A stretch of DNA of 64,000 bases from Luteimonas granuli (GTDB lineage Bacteria > Pseudomonadota > Gammaproteobacteria > Xanthomonadales > Xanthomonadaceae). The stretch spans positions 2,087,001 through 2,151,000 of the forward strand of contig NZ_CP042218.1 of assembly GCF_007795095.1 (NCBI RefSeq), written 5' to 3'. A program made the translations under genes and the position numbers. Below are positions 54,901 to 63,478 of the stretch, piece after piece (within the stretch, counting starts at the first letter, position 1; each line of letters starts with the position of its first letter). The notes under the pieces were generated by a model. The model was not told the DNA's origin. It saw only the letters and a program-made list of their open reading frames with translations, and made no database searches.

Positions 54901-54973
54901 GAGCAGCTACAGCTGCGACCCAGCCCGGCCTTCTCCGCGAAGCGTGGGTCGCAGCTGTAGCTGCTCCTACAGG
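54897..54973. repeat. REP-type palindromic repeat pair (family A)
   Basis: Inverted units at 54897-54920 and 54947-54973, 26 bases apart, between the convergent ThiE-like region and coaE. The coaE stop codon (54967-54969 on the minus strand) lies within the right unit. Confidence 0.9.
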
Positions 54974-55593
54974 GCGGCGGCGGGGGGGGCGGCGAGGAGG
55001 AGGTAGCGGGCGTGCAGGGCGGCGACGGCTGCGTCGAGGGCCTCCAGCGGGCCGTCGTTGCGGATGACGTCGTCGGCGATCGCCAGGCGCTGCTCGCGGC
55101 GGGCCTGGGCGCGGATCATGCGCCAGGCCAGGGCCTCGTCGATGCCGTCGCGGCGCAGCAGGCGCGCCAGCTGCACCTCGACCGGCACGTCCACCACCAG
55201 CACGCGGTCCACCCAGGCGGCGTAGGCGTCGCGGCCGGCTTCGGCGAAGAGGGGAATGGCGGCGATGGCGTAGGGGCCAGGCGCGGCGGCGCAGTCGGCG
55301 CGGAGGGCGGCGCGCACGCGGGGGTGGATGATGGCTTCGAGGCGGCGGCGCGCGCCGTCGTCGGCGAATACCCGCCGGCGCATGGCGGCACGGTCCATGG
55401 CGCTGTCCGCACCCAGCACGCCTGGGCCAAAGGCCGCCACGACCTCGGCCAGCCCCGGCGTGCCGGGCTCCACCACCTCGCGCGCCGCCACGTCGGCATC
55501 GGCCACGTGGACGCCGAGGGCGCGGAAGCGGCGTTCGACCTCGGATTTTCCCGACGCGATGCCGCCGGTGAGGGCGATGACGTAATGGGCCAT
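54967..55593 (-). CDS. coaE: dephospho-CoA kinase
   Basis: Last step of CoA synthesis, 208 residues. Start MAHYVIALTGGIASGKSEVERRF at 55593 holds the P-loop GGIASGKS; DADVAAREVVEPG, HPRVRAALR, IPLFAEAGRD and VVDVPVEVQLARLLRRDG are CoaE signatures. The C-terminal tail APPAAAL is short and Ala-rich, and its stop comes from the adjacent repeat. In E. coli and Xanthomonas coaE lies near pilD/pilC, as here. Divergent from the fic gene. Confidence 0.94.
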   Translation of the reverse strand: MAHYVIALTGGIASGKSEVERRFRALGVHVADADVAAREVVEPGTPGLAEVVAAFGPGVLGADSAMDRAAMRRRVFADDGARRRLEAIIHPRVRAALRADCAAAPGPYAIAAIPLFAEAGRDAYAAWVDRVLVVDVPVEVQLARLLRRDGIDEALAWRMIRAQARREQRLAIADDVIRNDGPLEALDAAVAALHARYLLLAAPPAAAL

Positions 55594-55662
55594 GCGCGAA
55601 GTCTCGCAGAGGGGCGGGGGGGAGGGGTGGAAGTAAAGAAAAATGAGGAAATCGGCTAGTCT

Positions 55663-55697
55663 GTAAAAAAAACATGGACGGCGTAAAAAAATCATGG
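55663..55697 (+). promoter_or_regulatory. tandem 15-bp direct repeat at the fic start (candidate operator)
   Basis: GTAAAAAAAACATGG (55663-55677) and GTAAAAAAATCATGG (55683-55697) differ at one base and are spaced by exactly 20 bp (about two helical turns). The second copy includes the fic ATG (55694-55696). Such A-rich repeats in very GC-rich DNA suggest an autoregulatory operator or translational control site; binding is inference. Confidence 0.5.
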
Positions 55698-57160
55698 CCG
55701 CGATCGGATATGAACATCTTCGCCGAACCCTGGGGCTGCATGCCTTCGCCCCGGCGCGCCCGGCCCGCGTCGGCCCGGTCACCCGCCTGGAGCGCAGGGA
55801 CGGCGAACTCATGGTCCCGGCGGGCGTCGCCCCGGCCGCGGATACACCGCTCGACCACATCCTGTTCGCGCTCAAGCATGAAGGCACCAACCTCCAGATC
55901 CTGGCGGAAGCCATGCCCCATGTGGCGGCCGATGCACTTCTGGACGCCCTGCGGGCCACTCCCAACGGCCGCTACCTCCGCCTTGCGGGCTACCTGCGCG
56001 AGCTGTTCACGGGCGAGGTTCTGGACGGCATGCCCGCAATCGGCGGGGCAAGCGTCGATCTCTTCGACTCCGCGCGCTACGTCACCGGTCCCGCGAGAAG
56101 GGACGGTAAATGGCGGGTCAATTTCAACGGATTGGGCACGCCGGGATGGTGCGCCACCGTGGAGCGCACAGCGGCCGTCCAGGCGGCGCTGGACTCGCGC
56201 CTTCCGGAGCGGATCCGCAGCTTCACCGGAGCATTGGACGACAGGCTGCTCGAACGTACGCTGGCCTGGGCATATCTGCACGAAACCCGGGACTCCTTCG
56301 CCATCGAGCGCGAATCCCCCAGCGCCGACAAGGCCCGCGCGTTCGTGGAACTGCTGCGTCAGGCGCACGAACGACATCCATTGACCGAGGACTATCTCGC
56401 GGGCTTGCAGTCGGCCACGGTCTCGAACCCGGTCGACCGCGCCGTTGCTTTCCGCCACGAACAGAACTGGCTCGAGGGACCCGGGCGTGGCGCCCTGGCG
56501 GTGTCGTACATCCCGCCACCACCCGAACTCGCCCGGGACCTCATGGACGAGCTGATGACCTTCGCCAACACCGGCGGCGAAGGCGTGGACCCCATCGTCA
56601 TGGCTTCGGTGGTGTCGTTCGGCTTCGTTTACGTGCATCCATTCATGGACGGCAACGGCCGTCTGTCACGCTTTCTTTACCATCACGCGCTCTGCCGGGC
56701 CGGGGCGCTCGACCACGGCCTGATCCTGCCGGTGTCGGTGGCCATGAAGAAGAACGAGGCCGACTACCTGCGCGTGCTGCAGGCATATTCGGTGCCTGTC
56801 CGCGAGCGGTGGCAGGTCGAATGGTTCGATGCCGGGCAATACGCATTCCGCTTCACCGGTCACCCCGCCATGTACCGGTACTGGGATGCCACCGAGCAGG
56901 TCGCTTTCGGTTCGTCCATGGCCGAAGAGGCGCTGGAAGTCGAGCTGCGGCAGGAAGCGGATTTCCTCGAGGCCTACGACGCCATCGTCGCCCGGGTCAA
57001 CGCGGATTTCGACGTCCGCGGGAGCGACCTGTCTACCCTGGTGGTGTCCTGCCTGGACAACAAGGGCGTGGTTTCCCAGCGTCGCCGCGACCAGTTCCGG
57101 CACCGCGTCCCCGACGCAGTGTTCGATCTCGTGGAGCGCCTCGCGAAATCCCATCTGTAA
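55694..57160 (+). CDS. Fic family protein (AMPylator/NMP-transferase fold)
   Basis: 488 residues. The Fic motif HPFMDGNGRLSRFLYH (about residues 315-330) is complete with catalytic His and the phosphate-binding GNGR. The upstream SFAIERES near 200 resembles the inhibitory S/TxxxE(G/N) helix of self-inhibited Fic proteins, with Arg at the last position. The N-terminal ~100 residues look like a helix-turn-helix or DUF region; the C-terminus (LSTLVVSCLDNKGVVSQRRRDQF) resembles a winged helix, as in large Fic proteins that control their own gene. No antitoxin-like partner is adjacent. Target protein unknown. Confidence 0.85.
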   Translation: MAAIGYEHLRRTLGLHAFAPARPARVGPVTRLERRDGELMVPAGVAPAADTPLDHILFALKHEGTNLQILAEAMPHVAADALLDALRATPNGRYLRLAGYLRELFTGEVLDGMPAIGGASVDLFDSARYVTGPARRDGKWRVNFNGLGTPGWCATVERTAAVQAALDSRLPERIRSFTGALDDRLLERTLAWAYLHETRDSFAIERESPSADKARAFVELLRQAHERHPLTEDYLAGLQSATVSNPVDRAVAFRHEQNWLEGPGRGALAVSYIPPPPELARDLMDELMTFANTGGEGVDPIVMASVVSFGFVYVHPFMDGNGRLSRFLYHHALCRAGALDHGLILPVSVAMKKNEADYLRVLQAYSVPVRERWQVEWFDAGQYAFRFTGHPAMYRYWDATEQVAFGSSMAEEALEVELRQEADFLEAYDAIVARVNADFDVRGSDLSTLVVSCLDNKGVVSQRRRDQFRHRVPDAVFDLVERLAKSHL

Positions 57161-57163
57161 TCC

Positions 57164-57264
57164 GTAGGAGCAGCTACAGCTGCGACCTGGAGCTGGTCCA
57201 GACCGACCCTGCCCGGCCCGGTGAATCAGCAAAGTCGGGTCGCAGCTGTAGCTGCTCCTACAGG
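57164..57264. repeat. REP-type palindromic repeat pair (family A)
   Basis: Inverted units at 57164-57187 and 57238-57264 between the convergent fic and pilD genes, with 50 bases between them. Probably the shared 3' end structure of both transcripts. Confidence 0.9.
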
Positions 57265-57294
57265 GGGGCGACGCGGGTGCGGGGGCTGCGGGGG

Positions 57295-58155
57295 TCAGAA
57301 GCCGGCGTAGGCGCGGTAGGCGCCGACCATCTGCTCGCCCCACATGAAGACGATCCAGCCGGCGGCGGCGAGGAAGGGGCCGAAGGGGATCGGGGTGGCG
57401 CGGTCGCGGCCCTTGATGCCCAGCCAGGCGCCGCCCACCAGTGCGCCGACCAGCGACGACACCAGGATGATCGGCAGGATGCCCGCCAGGCCGCACCAGG
57501 CGCCCAGCGCGGCCAGCAGCTTGAAGTCGCCGTGGCCCATGCCTTCCTTGCCGGTGATCTGCTTGAACAGCCACCAGACGCTCCACAGGCTCACGTAGCC
57601 GGCGATGGCGCCCAGCAGCGCCTCCTTCGGGCCGATGTAGAGGTTCTCGACGGCCGCGATCAGCCCCAGCCACATCAGGGGAAGGGTCAGCGAATCCGGC
57701 AGCAGCTGGGTGCGCAGGTCGATGCCCGACAGCGCGATCAGGAAGCAGGTCAGCAGGCCGGCGCCGAAGCCCTGCCAGCCGAAGCCGAAGCGCCAGACGC
57801 AGGCCAGCACCAGCAGCATGGTCAGCAGTTCTATCGCCGGATACTGGATCGAGATCGGCGCCTTGCAGCTGCGGCACTTCCCGCGCAGCGCCAGCCAGCT
57901 CAGCACCGGGATGTTCTCGTACCAGCTCAGCTGGTGGCCGCAGTGCGGACAGTGCGAGCGCTCGACCACGATGCCGGGCGGCGGCGGGTCGTACAGCTCG
58001 GGCTCGCCCAGCATCTCGCGGCTGTCACGTTTCCACTGCCACTCCATGCGCCGGGGCAGGCGCAGGATGACCACGTTCAGGAAGCTGCCGACGAGCAGGC
58101 CGAGGCCTGCGACCAGCGGATAGCCGATCTCGGGGTTCTGGTCGAGGAAGGCCAT
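57295..58155 (-). CDS. pilD: prepilin leader peptidase/N-methyltransferase PilD (GspO)
   Basis: 286 residues, polytopic aspartic protease. Cytoplasmic zinc domain C69-x-x-C72 (HCPHC) and C94-x-x-C97 (KCRSC), then six or more helices with catalytic Asp146 (SGIDLRTQLLPD) and Asp210 (GMGHGDFKLL). It cleaves and methylates type IV prepilins and the GspG-K pseudopilins of the operon at 4072-6894. Three bases after pilC, so cotranscribed. Confidence 0.95.
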   Translation of the reverse strand: MAFLDQNPEIGYPLVAGLGLLVGSFLNVVILRLPRRMEWQWKRDSREMLGEPELYDPPPPGIVVERSHCPHCGHQLSWYENIPVLSWLALRGKCRSCKAPISIQYPAIELLTMLLVLACVWRFGFGWQGFGAGLLTCFLIALSGIDLRTQLLPDSLTLPLMWLGLIAAVENLYIGPKEALLGAIAGYVSLWSVWWLFKQITGKEGMGHGDFKLLAALGAWCGLAGILPIILVSSLVGALVGGAWLGIKGRDRATPIPFGPFLAAAGWIVFMWGEQMVGAYRAYAGF

Positions 58156-58158
58156 CCG

Positions 58159-59430
58159 TCAGACGACAGCCGCGAGCTTGAAGATCGGCAGGTACATGCC
58201 CACCACCATGCTGCCGACCACGATGCCGATGAAGATCATGATCAGGGGCTCGAGCAGGCTGGAGAGCGCGTCCACCGCGTTGTTGACCTCTTCCTCGTAG
58301 AACTCGGCCACCTTGAACAGCATGGTGTCGAGCGCGCCGGCCTCCTCGCCGATGGCGGTCATCTGCGTGACCATGTGCGGGAAGAGGTTGACCTGCCTCA
58401 TGGCCATGTTCAGCTGGAAGCCGACGGCCACGTCGTCCTTGATCTCGTGCGTCGCCTTTTCATACACCGAGTTGCCGGTGGCGCCGGCGACGATGGCGAG
58501 TGCTTCCACCAGCGGGACGCCCGCCTTGAAGGTGGTCGCCAGGGTGCGCGCGAAGCGGGCGATGGACGAGTTGTGCATGACCTGGCCGATCACCGGGACT
58601 TTCAGGATGGCCCGGTCGCAGAAATGCTGGAACGCCGGCGAGCGCTTGAACATGAAGATCGCCGCGAAGATCGATCCGCCCACGATCAGCAGGATCAGCC
58701 ACCACCAGGCCACCATGAAGTCCGACGCCGCCACGATCAGCTTGGTGAACGCGGGCAGGTCCGCGCCGAAGTTCGCGAAGACCGACTCGAACTGGGGCAC
58801 CACGAACACCAGCAGGATGGAGCTCACGATGAGCGCTACGGCAACGACGGTCGCCGGGTAGAACAGCGCCTTCTTGATCTTGCCCTTCAGGCTTTCGATG
58901 TTTTCCTTGTAGGTCGCGATGGTCTCGAGCACCGTCTCCAGCACGCCCGCGCCCTCGCCGGCCTTCACGAGGTTGCGGTACAGCTCGTCGAACTGCACCG
59001 GATGCTTGCTCATGGCCTCGAAGATCGAGGAGCCGCCCTCGATGTCCAGCCGCAGGCTGTCCACCAGCGTCTTCATCCGCGGATTCTTGTTGCCCCCCGC
59101 GATGATCTCCAGCGACTGCACGATCGGCACGCCGGACTTGATCATGGTCGCCAGCTGGCGACTGAAGACCGCGATTTCCTTGGCCGAGATCTTGCGTCCG
59201 GCGCCGCCGAACAGGGGCTTGGGCTTGGGCTTGACCACGGTGGGCGTGATGCCCTGGCGGCGCAGCTCGGCGCGCAGCAGGTTGGCGTTCTTGGCCGACT
59301 GCTCGCCCTTCATCTTCTTGCCGCGCTTGTCGGTGCCTTCCCAGAGGAAGGGCGCCAGTTCCACGCCCGTCCTGACGGGCGCGGCAGGCTTCTTCGCGGC
59401 GGAGCGTGCGGCGCTACGGGTCACAGCCAT
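58159..59430 (-). CDS. pilC: type IV pilus inner-membrane platform protein PilC
   Basis: 423 residues, paralog of GspF. Start MAVTRSAARSAAKKPAAPV at 59430 with GGGGGAG upstream. Two T2SSF domains (SRQLATMIKSGVPIVQSLEII onward and RFARTLATTFKAGVPLVEALAIVAG onward) and three membrane segments (FYPATVVAVALIVSSILLVFVVPQFE, WWWLILLIVGGSIFAAIFMF, LIMIFIGIVVGSMVVGMYLPIF). Positions the pilus on PilB. Between pilB and pilC there are 155 bases and no pilA. Confidence 0.95.
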   Translation of the reverse strand: MAVTRSAARSAAKKPAAPVRTGVELAPFLWEGTDKRGKKMKGEQSAKNANLLRAELRRQGITPTVVKPKPKPLFGGAGRKISAKEIAVFSRQLATMIKSGVPIVQSLEIIAGGNKNPRMKTLVDSLRLDIEGGSSIFEAMSKHPVQFDELYRNLVKAGEGAGVLETVLETIATYKENIESLKGKIKKALFYPATVVAVALIVSSILLVFVVPQFESVFANFGADLPAFTKLIVAASDFMVAWWWLILLIVGGSIFAAIFMFKRSPAFQHFCDRAILKVPVIGQVMHNSSIARFARTLATTFKAGVPLVEALAIVAGATGNSVYEKATHEIKDDVAVGFQLNMAMRQVNLFPHMVTQMTAIGEEAGALDTMLFKVAEFYEEEVNNAVDALSSLLEPLIMIFIGIVVGSMVVGMYLPIFKLAAVV

Positions 59431-59585
59431 GGTCAACTCCCCCAGAAGGCCCGGAACCCCGGCCGGGCCGCAAGCCTGCATCCTAAACCCTCGACGGCGC
59501 AAATGTGTCGCGGTGCGCCCGCATCCGCCCCTTCGGGGCAGCCCCACCCGCTTTGCAGGTGAAGGCCGTCCCACTTCCGGGCCCG

Positions 59586-61310
59586 TCAATCCACGGTGAT
59601 GCGGTTGATCTCGGCCAGGCTGGTCAGCCCGTTCTTCACCTTCAGCAGGGCGGACATGCGCAGATCCCGGACCCCCGATGCCCGCGCCGCCTCGGCGATG
59701 TCCAGGGCGTTGCCGCCCTTGAGCACGATCTCCTGGATGGCCTCGCTCATCGGCATCACCTGGTACACGCCCAGTCGGCCCTTGTAGCCGCCGGTGCACT
59801 CGTCGCAGCCCACGGCCTCGTAGATGGTCAGCCCGGCATGGACCTCGTCGCTGGTGAAGCCCTCGGCGAGCAGGGCGTTGTCCGGGAGTTCCTGCGGCTG
59901 CTTGCAGCGGCTGCACAGGCGCCGCGCCAGGCGCTGGGCGATCACCAGGGTCACCGAGCTGGTGATGTTGTAGGGCGCGATGCCCATGTTCATCAGGCGG
60001 GCGATGGTCTGCGGGGCGTCGTTGGTATGCAGGGTCGAGAGGACCATGTGACCGGTCTGGGCCGCCTTGATGGCGATCTCGGCGGTCTCCAGGTCGCGGA
60101 TCTCGCCGACCATGATGATGTCCGGGTCCTGGCGCAGGAAGCTGCGCAGCGCGGCCGCGAAGGTCATGCCGCGCTTCACGTTCTGCTGCACCTGGTTCAC
60201 GCCCGGCAGGCGGATTTCCACCGGGTCCTCGGCGGTCGAGATGTTGCGGGTCTCGTCGTTGAGGATGCCCAGCGCCGTGTACAGGCTCACCGTCTTGCCC
60301 GAGCCGGTCGGGCCGGTCACCAGCACCATGCCGTAGGGCTTGTGGATGGCGTCCAGGAACAGGTCCTGCTGGTCCGGCTCGTAGCCCAGCTTGTCGATGC
60401 CCAGCTTGGCCGCGCTGCCGTCCAGGATGCGCAGCACCACCTTCTCGCCGAACAGCGTGGGCAGGGTGCTGACGCGGAAGTCGATCTGCCTGGTCCGGCT
60501 GAGGTTGAGCTTGATGCGGCCGTCCTGGGGCACGCGCTTCTCGGCGATGTCCAGCTGGGCCATGACCTTGAGGCGGGCGGTGATGCGCTGGTTGAGCTTG
60601 ACCGGCATCTTCGCCGACTGCTTCAGGATGCCGTCGATGCGCAGGCGGACCCGGTAGTCGTTCTCGTAGGGTTCGAAGTGGATGTCGGACGCGCCCCGCT
60701 TGATGGCGTCGATCAGCACCTTGTTGACGAACTTGACCACCGGGGTGTCGTCGCCCTTGGCGTCGACCCCCGAGTCGGCGCCGTCCTCGTCGCCGCCGGA
60801 GATGTCGAGGGTGTCCAGGCCCTCGCTGTCGCCCAGCTCCTCGCCGAAGGAGTCGCCTGCGTCCTGCCAGAGCTCCATGCAGCGGCGGATCCTGTCCTCG
60901 TCCACCAGGATCGGCTCGACCGCGAGGTTGGTGTGGAACTTGATCTCGTCCAGGGCATGGGTGTTGGTCGGATCGGCGATGCCGACGAACAGCCGGCCGC
61001 CGCGCTTGAACAGCGGCAGGACGGCGTGCTTGCCCAGCAGCTCGTCGCTGACCAGCTTGATGGCGCTCTGCGAGGCGTCCATCGTCTGCGGGTCGAACAC
61101 CGGCATGCCGAACTCGATCGAGTTGGCGGCCGTCAGCTGGGCCGAGGTGATCAGCTTGTATTCGCGCAGATACGACGCGACGGGCTTGCGTTCGGCCGTA
61201 GCTTTATCAAGTGCTTCGCGGGCAGTGGCCTCGTCGAGGACCCCGTCCATGACCAAGCGGCGCGCGATACCGGTGATGCCGGCAAGACTGCTCATGGGTG
61301 CTGCACTCAT
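59586..61310 (-). CDS. pilB: type IV pilus extension ATPase PilB
   Basis: 574 residues. N-terminal GSPII_E domains (about 1-170), an acidic linker (GDSFGEELGDSEGLDTLDISGGDEDGAD), and the ATPase domain: Walker A GPTGSGKTV, Walker B PDIIMVGEIRD, His box STLHTND. The zinc tetracysteine is present (LCSRC and GCDEC), in contrast to GspE of this window. Drives pilin polymerisation with PilC. It marks the edge between high-GC core DNA and the lower-GC block upstream. Confidence 0.95.
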   Translation of the reverse strand: MSAAPMSSLAGITGIARRLVMDGVLDEATAREALDKATAERKPVASYLREYKLITSAQLTAANSIEFGMPVFDPQTMDASQSAIKLVSDELLGKHAVLPLFKRGGRLFVGIADPTNTHALDEIKFHTNLAVEPILVDEDRIRRCMELWQDAGDSFGEELGDSEGLDTLDISGGDEDGADSGVDAKGDDTPVVKFVNKVLIDAIKRGASDIHFEPYENDYRVRLRIDGILKQSAKMPVKLNQRITARLKVMAQLDIAEKRVPQDGRIKLNLSRTRQIDFRVSTLPTLFGEKVVLRILDGSAAKLGIDKLGYEPDQQDLFLDAIHKPYGMVLVTGPTGSGKTVSLYTALGILNDETRNISTAEDPVEIRLPGVNQVQQNVKRGMTFAAALRSFLRQDPDIIMVGEIRDLETAEIAIKAAQTGHMVLSTLHTNDAPQTIARLMNMGIAPYNITSSVTLVIAQRLARRLCSRCKQPQELPDNALLAEGFTSDEVHAGLTIYEAVGCDECTGGYKGRLGVYQVMPMSEAIQEIVLKGGNALDIAEAARASGVRDLRMSALLKVKNGLTSLAEINRITVD

Positions 61311-61349
61311 AGGATTAGTCGCTCGTGGTTACGTTACGCGCTTCGGGCA

Positions 61350-62852
61350 TCAGAAGAAGCCAGCGCCAAACTTGTACTCTGTAATCATATTATCGTCACG
61401 TACGATTTCGAAATCGCGCGATGACTCGCGTCGTACGTCGTGGACCGTAAGGAATGGAATGCTGTAAATTTTTTCCAATAGACGGCCTTGTTCACCAGCG
61501 TTGACCCCGGGCGAGCCGGGTCCGAAAATCTCGGAAGTTCGGCTTTTGTTTAGACTCATTCTCTCCAGAAAATCGACGCCGCTCGCGGCAACAAAATTGT
61601 CATAGCGATACGCATGCTTGAACACCTCCGAGGCTGTAAAGAGCACATCAGGAGAGCTCGTCGAGTTCACGTAGAAAATTCCTTGCCATTCCAGGTGATC
61701 GCGAACAAGCTCCATGAACTCTGCCGAAAGCAAATTGGTGGCGTTTGCCCGCCAATGGTGGATGCTATTCAAGACTATGAGGTCATAGCGTTTGTCTGGA
61801 TTCAAGCGAAGCCAACGCCGTCCATCATCTATATGGAAACGAATTCTTGGGTCCTCAAGGATCGAGGAGACCTCTGGGTACTTCGCAATCAATTCAAGAT
61901 AAGCGGGATTTATCTCTACAACGTCTATCCGCTCCACTGTGGGGAAATTTGAGACTACCTTCGTCCATGCGCCCCCGCTCAGTCCTATGATCAATACGTC
62001 ACGAGCCTGGTCATGCATTTCCGCGAGGGCATAGGCCCGGTGAATTCCATTCTTGTTCTTCAGGATGTCGGTGCTGATTCTTCCGTCGTAGACATTGTTT
62101 CCAAACACGATGTCGCCATCAGAGCCTCCATCTACGGTATGAACTATCCCGTTCCTGTTCTCGATCAAGGTTACTATTTCACGGCCACCTTCCTTCCCTG
62201 CGGCCAACGCGGGGACGAGCATGTTTGGGGCAGCTAGGCCGATCGCTATCAGTGCGCATAGCGCACCACCGATTGCAGCGTCTCTGTTCTTCGATGCTTG
62301 CCAAAGCGCGAAGCAGCCAAGCGCGGTCGTCAACGCTGAGATGGCTATGAACGATTCTTGTAACGTCGCCAATTGCAGCAAGACTAGGCCGCCGGCCAGC
62401 GGTCCTAGTGATGATCCGAAAACGTTGGAGACGTACACGCGCGAAAACGAGACGCCTTTCCCGGAAACCACATCATCAGATCCTAGGTGATGGACGAGAG
62501 GAAATAGGGCGCTCTTCAGCGCTGCTGTCGTTATGATGGCAATCGAGAGAGTTGGAAGAGAAAAAGCTCCGTTGGCCGCGGAGCCGTAAAGAACCAGTGC
62601 AGCGATATCCACTACGCCAGCAATGATAAGAATCACCCCCCCGGTAGCGAGCACGTCACGTGAGTGTCGGCATGCAACGCGTCCCAAGGCTGCTCCCATC
62701 GCGATTCCAAGAAGATAAAGTGCAAGAACAAGTGCGAAAGCTTGGGGCTTCGTGAGGTAGGAAAACGATACAACTCGCGTCCAAAGGATCTCCTGACTCA
62801 GGCTGAGGAAACCAACCCAGAATGCGATAATCCGCGGAGTGAAGAGCTTCAC
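61350..62852 (-). CDS. membrane protein with spermidine synthase-like C-terminal domain
   Basis: 500 residues, GTG start overlapping the previous gene (GTGA). N-terminal half: about seven membrane helices (IIAFWVGFLSLSQEILWTRVVSF, FALVLALYLLGIAMGAALG and others to about residue 225). C-terminal half: spermidine synthase/methyltransferase fold with DVLIIGLSGGAWTKVVSNFP (in place of GGGDG), VERIDVVEINPAYLELI, DDGRRWLRLNPDKRYDLIVLNSIHHWRANATNLLSAEFMELVRDHL. The polyamine-binding residues cannot be confirmed, so the reaction is unknown. With the preceding 204-residue membrane protein it resembles fused MFS/spermidine synthase proteins cut in two. GC content is clearly lower than in pilB. Confidence 0.75.
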   Translation of the reverse strand: MKLFTPRIIAFWVGFLSLSQEILWTRVVSFSYLTKPQAFALVLALYLLGIAMGAALGRVACRHSRDVLATGGVILIIAGVVDIAALVLYGSAANGAFSLPTLSIAIITTAALKSALFPLVHHLGSDDVVSGKGVSFSRVYVSNVFGSSLGPLAGGLVLLQLATLQESFIAISALTTALGCFALWQASKNRDAAIGGALCALIAIGLAAPNMLVPALAAGKEGGREIVTLIENRNGIVHTVDGGSDGDIVFGNNVYDGRISTDILKNKNGIHRAYALAEMHDQARDVLIIGLSGGAWTKVVSNFPTVERIDVVEINPAYLELIAKYPEVSSILEDPRIRFHIDDGRRWLRLNPDKRYDLIVLNSIHHWRANATNLLSAEFMELVRDHLEWQGIFYVNSTSSPDVLFTASEVFKHAYRYDNFVAASGVDFLERMSLNKSRTSEIFGPGSPGVNAGEQGRLLEKIYSIPFLTVHDVRRESSRDFEIVRDDNMITEYKFGAGFF

Positions 62853-63463
62853 TGCGAGCGTCCTCTGAGTAGCATGCGCGCGGCAAACGCAATGAAGAAG
62901 TTAATGCCGGCAGCAGCGTATGTGACCTGCGTAAGTGTCAGCGAGTCGAGGAGTACAAAGCCGGTTGCGATCGCACCGAGCGCGCCTCCCATTGTATTTG
63001 AGAAGTACAGGGACCCCGTTGATTCCCCGATGCTGCCGACCGTGCGATCGACATGAATCACAAGAATCGGAAGAGTCGCGCCCATCAGGGTCGTGGGGAC
63101 GAGTAATACTGCTAAAGAGAACGCAGAGACCGACAGGAGACTGGCCGTGGGAAGCCAGGTCGAAAGCCACCCGATCAAGAACGTGCTCGTCAGGCCGAAA
63201 GCTCCGATTCCAAGTTCAATGCCCGAGAACCAGTTAATCAGACTCGCCTTCCGGTCAGCTATCACTCCCCCTGCAATCCCGCCCACACCTAGGCCCAGCA
63301 TGAAGGTTGAGACGATGATCGAGACAGATAGGACGTCCACTCCTATCACTGCGAAAAGTTTTCGTTGCCACGCAACCTGGTACGCGAGCGCGGCCACTCC
63401 CGAAAGGAAAAAGAGCAAGGAAAGCTGTCTGTTCACTCTCCTGCCGTCGACGATGTTTAGCAT
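62849..63463 (-). CDS. integral membrane protein, N-terminal half of a spermidine synthase-like membrane module
   Basis: 204 residues with five to six helices: LSLLFFLSGVAALAYQVAWQRKLFAVIG, SIIVSTFMLGLGVGGIAGGVIADR, GIGAFGLTSTFLIGWLS, VLLVPTTLMGATLPILV and LYFSNTMGGALGAIATGFVLLDSLT. SGVAALAYQVAWQR and GATLPIL are typical of the first half of fused spermidine synthase/transporter proteins. It overlaps the following gene by 4 bases, so the two are coupled. No catalytic domain of its own. Lower GC. Confidence 0.72.
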   Translation of the reverse strand: MLNIVDGRRVNRQLSLLFFLSGVAALAYQVAWQRKLFAVIGVDVLSVSIIVSTFMLGLGVGGIAGGVIADRKASLINWFSGIELGIGAFGLTSTFLIGWLSTWLPTASLLSVSAFSLAVLLVPTTLMGATLPILVIHVDRTVGSIGESTGSLYFSNTMGGALGAIATGFVLLDSLTLTQVTYAAAGINFFIAFAARMLLRGRSQ

Positions 63464-63478
63464 TTGGTCTTCCGCACT

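Noticed and set aside
54967-55965. 332-residue version of CoaE
   Set aside because: The extra N-terminus is antisense to fic; the P-loop start at 55593 gives the normal family length.
56110-59562. 1150-residue open frame on the plus strand
   Set aside because: It overlaps fic in another frame and runs antisense to pilD and pilC; its His/Gln/Arg-rich composition is a shadow signature.
59431-59585. Possible short pilA between pilC and pilB
   Set aside because: No prepilin signature (G|FTLIE-like) in any frame in these 155 bases.
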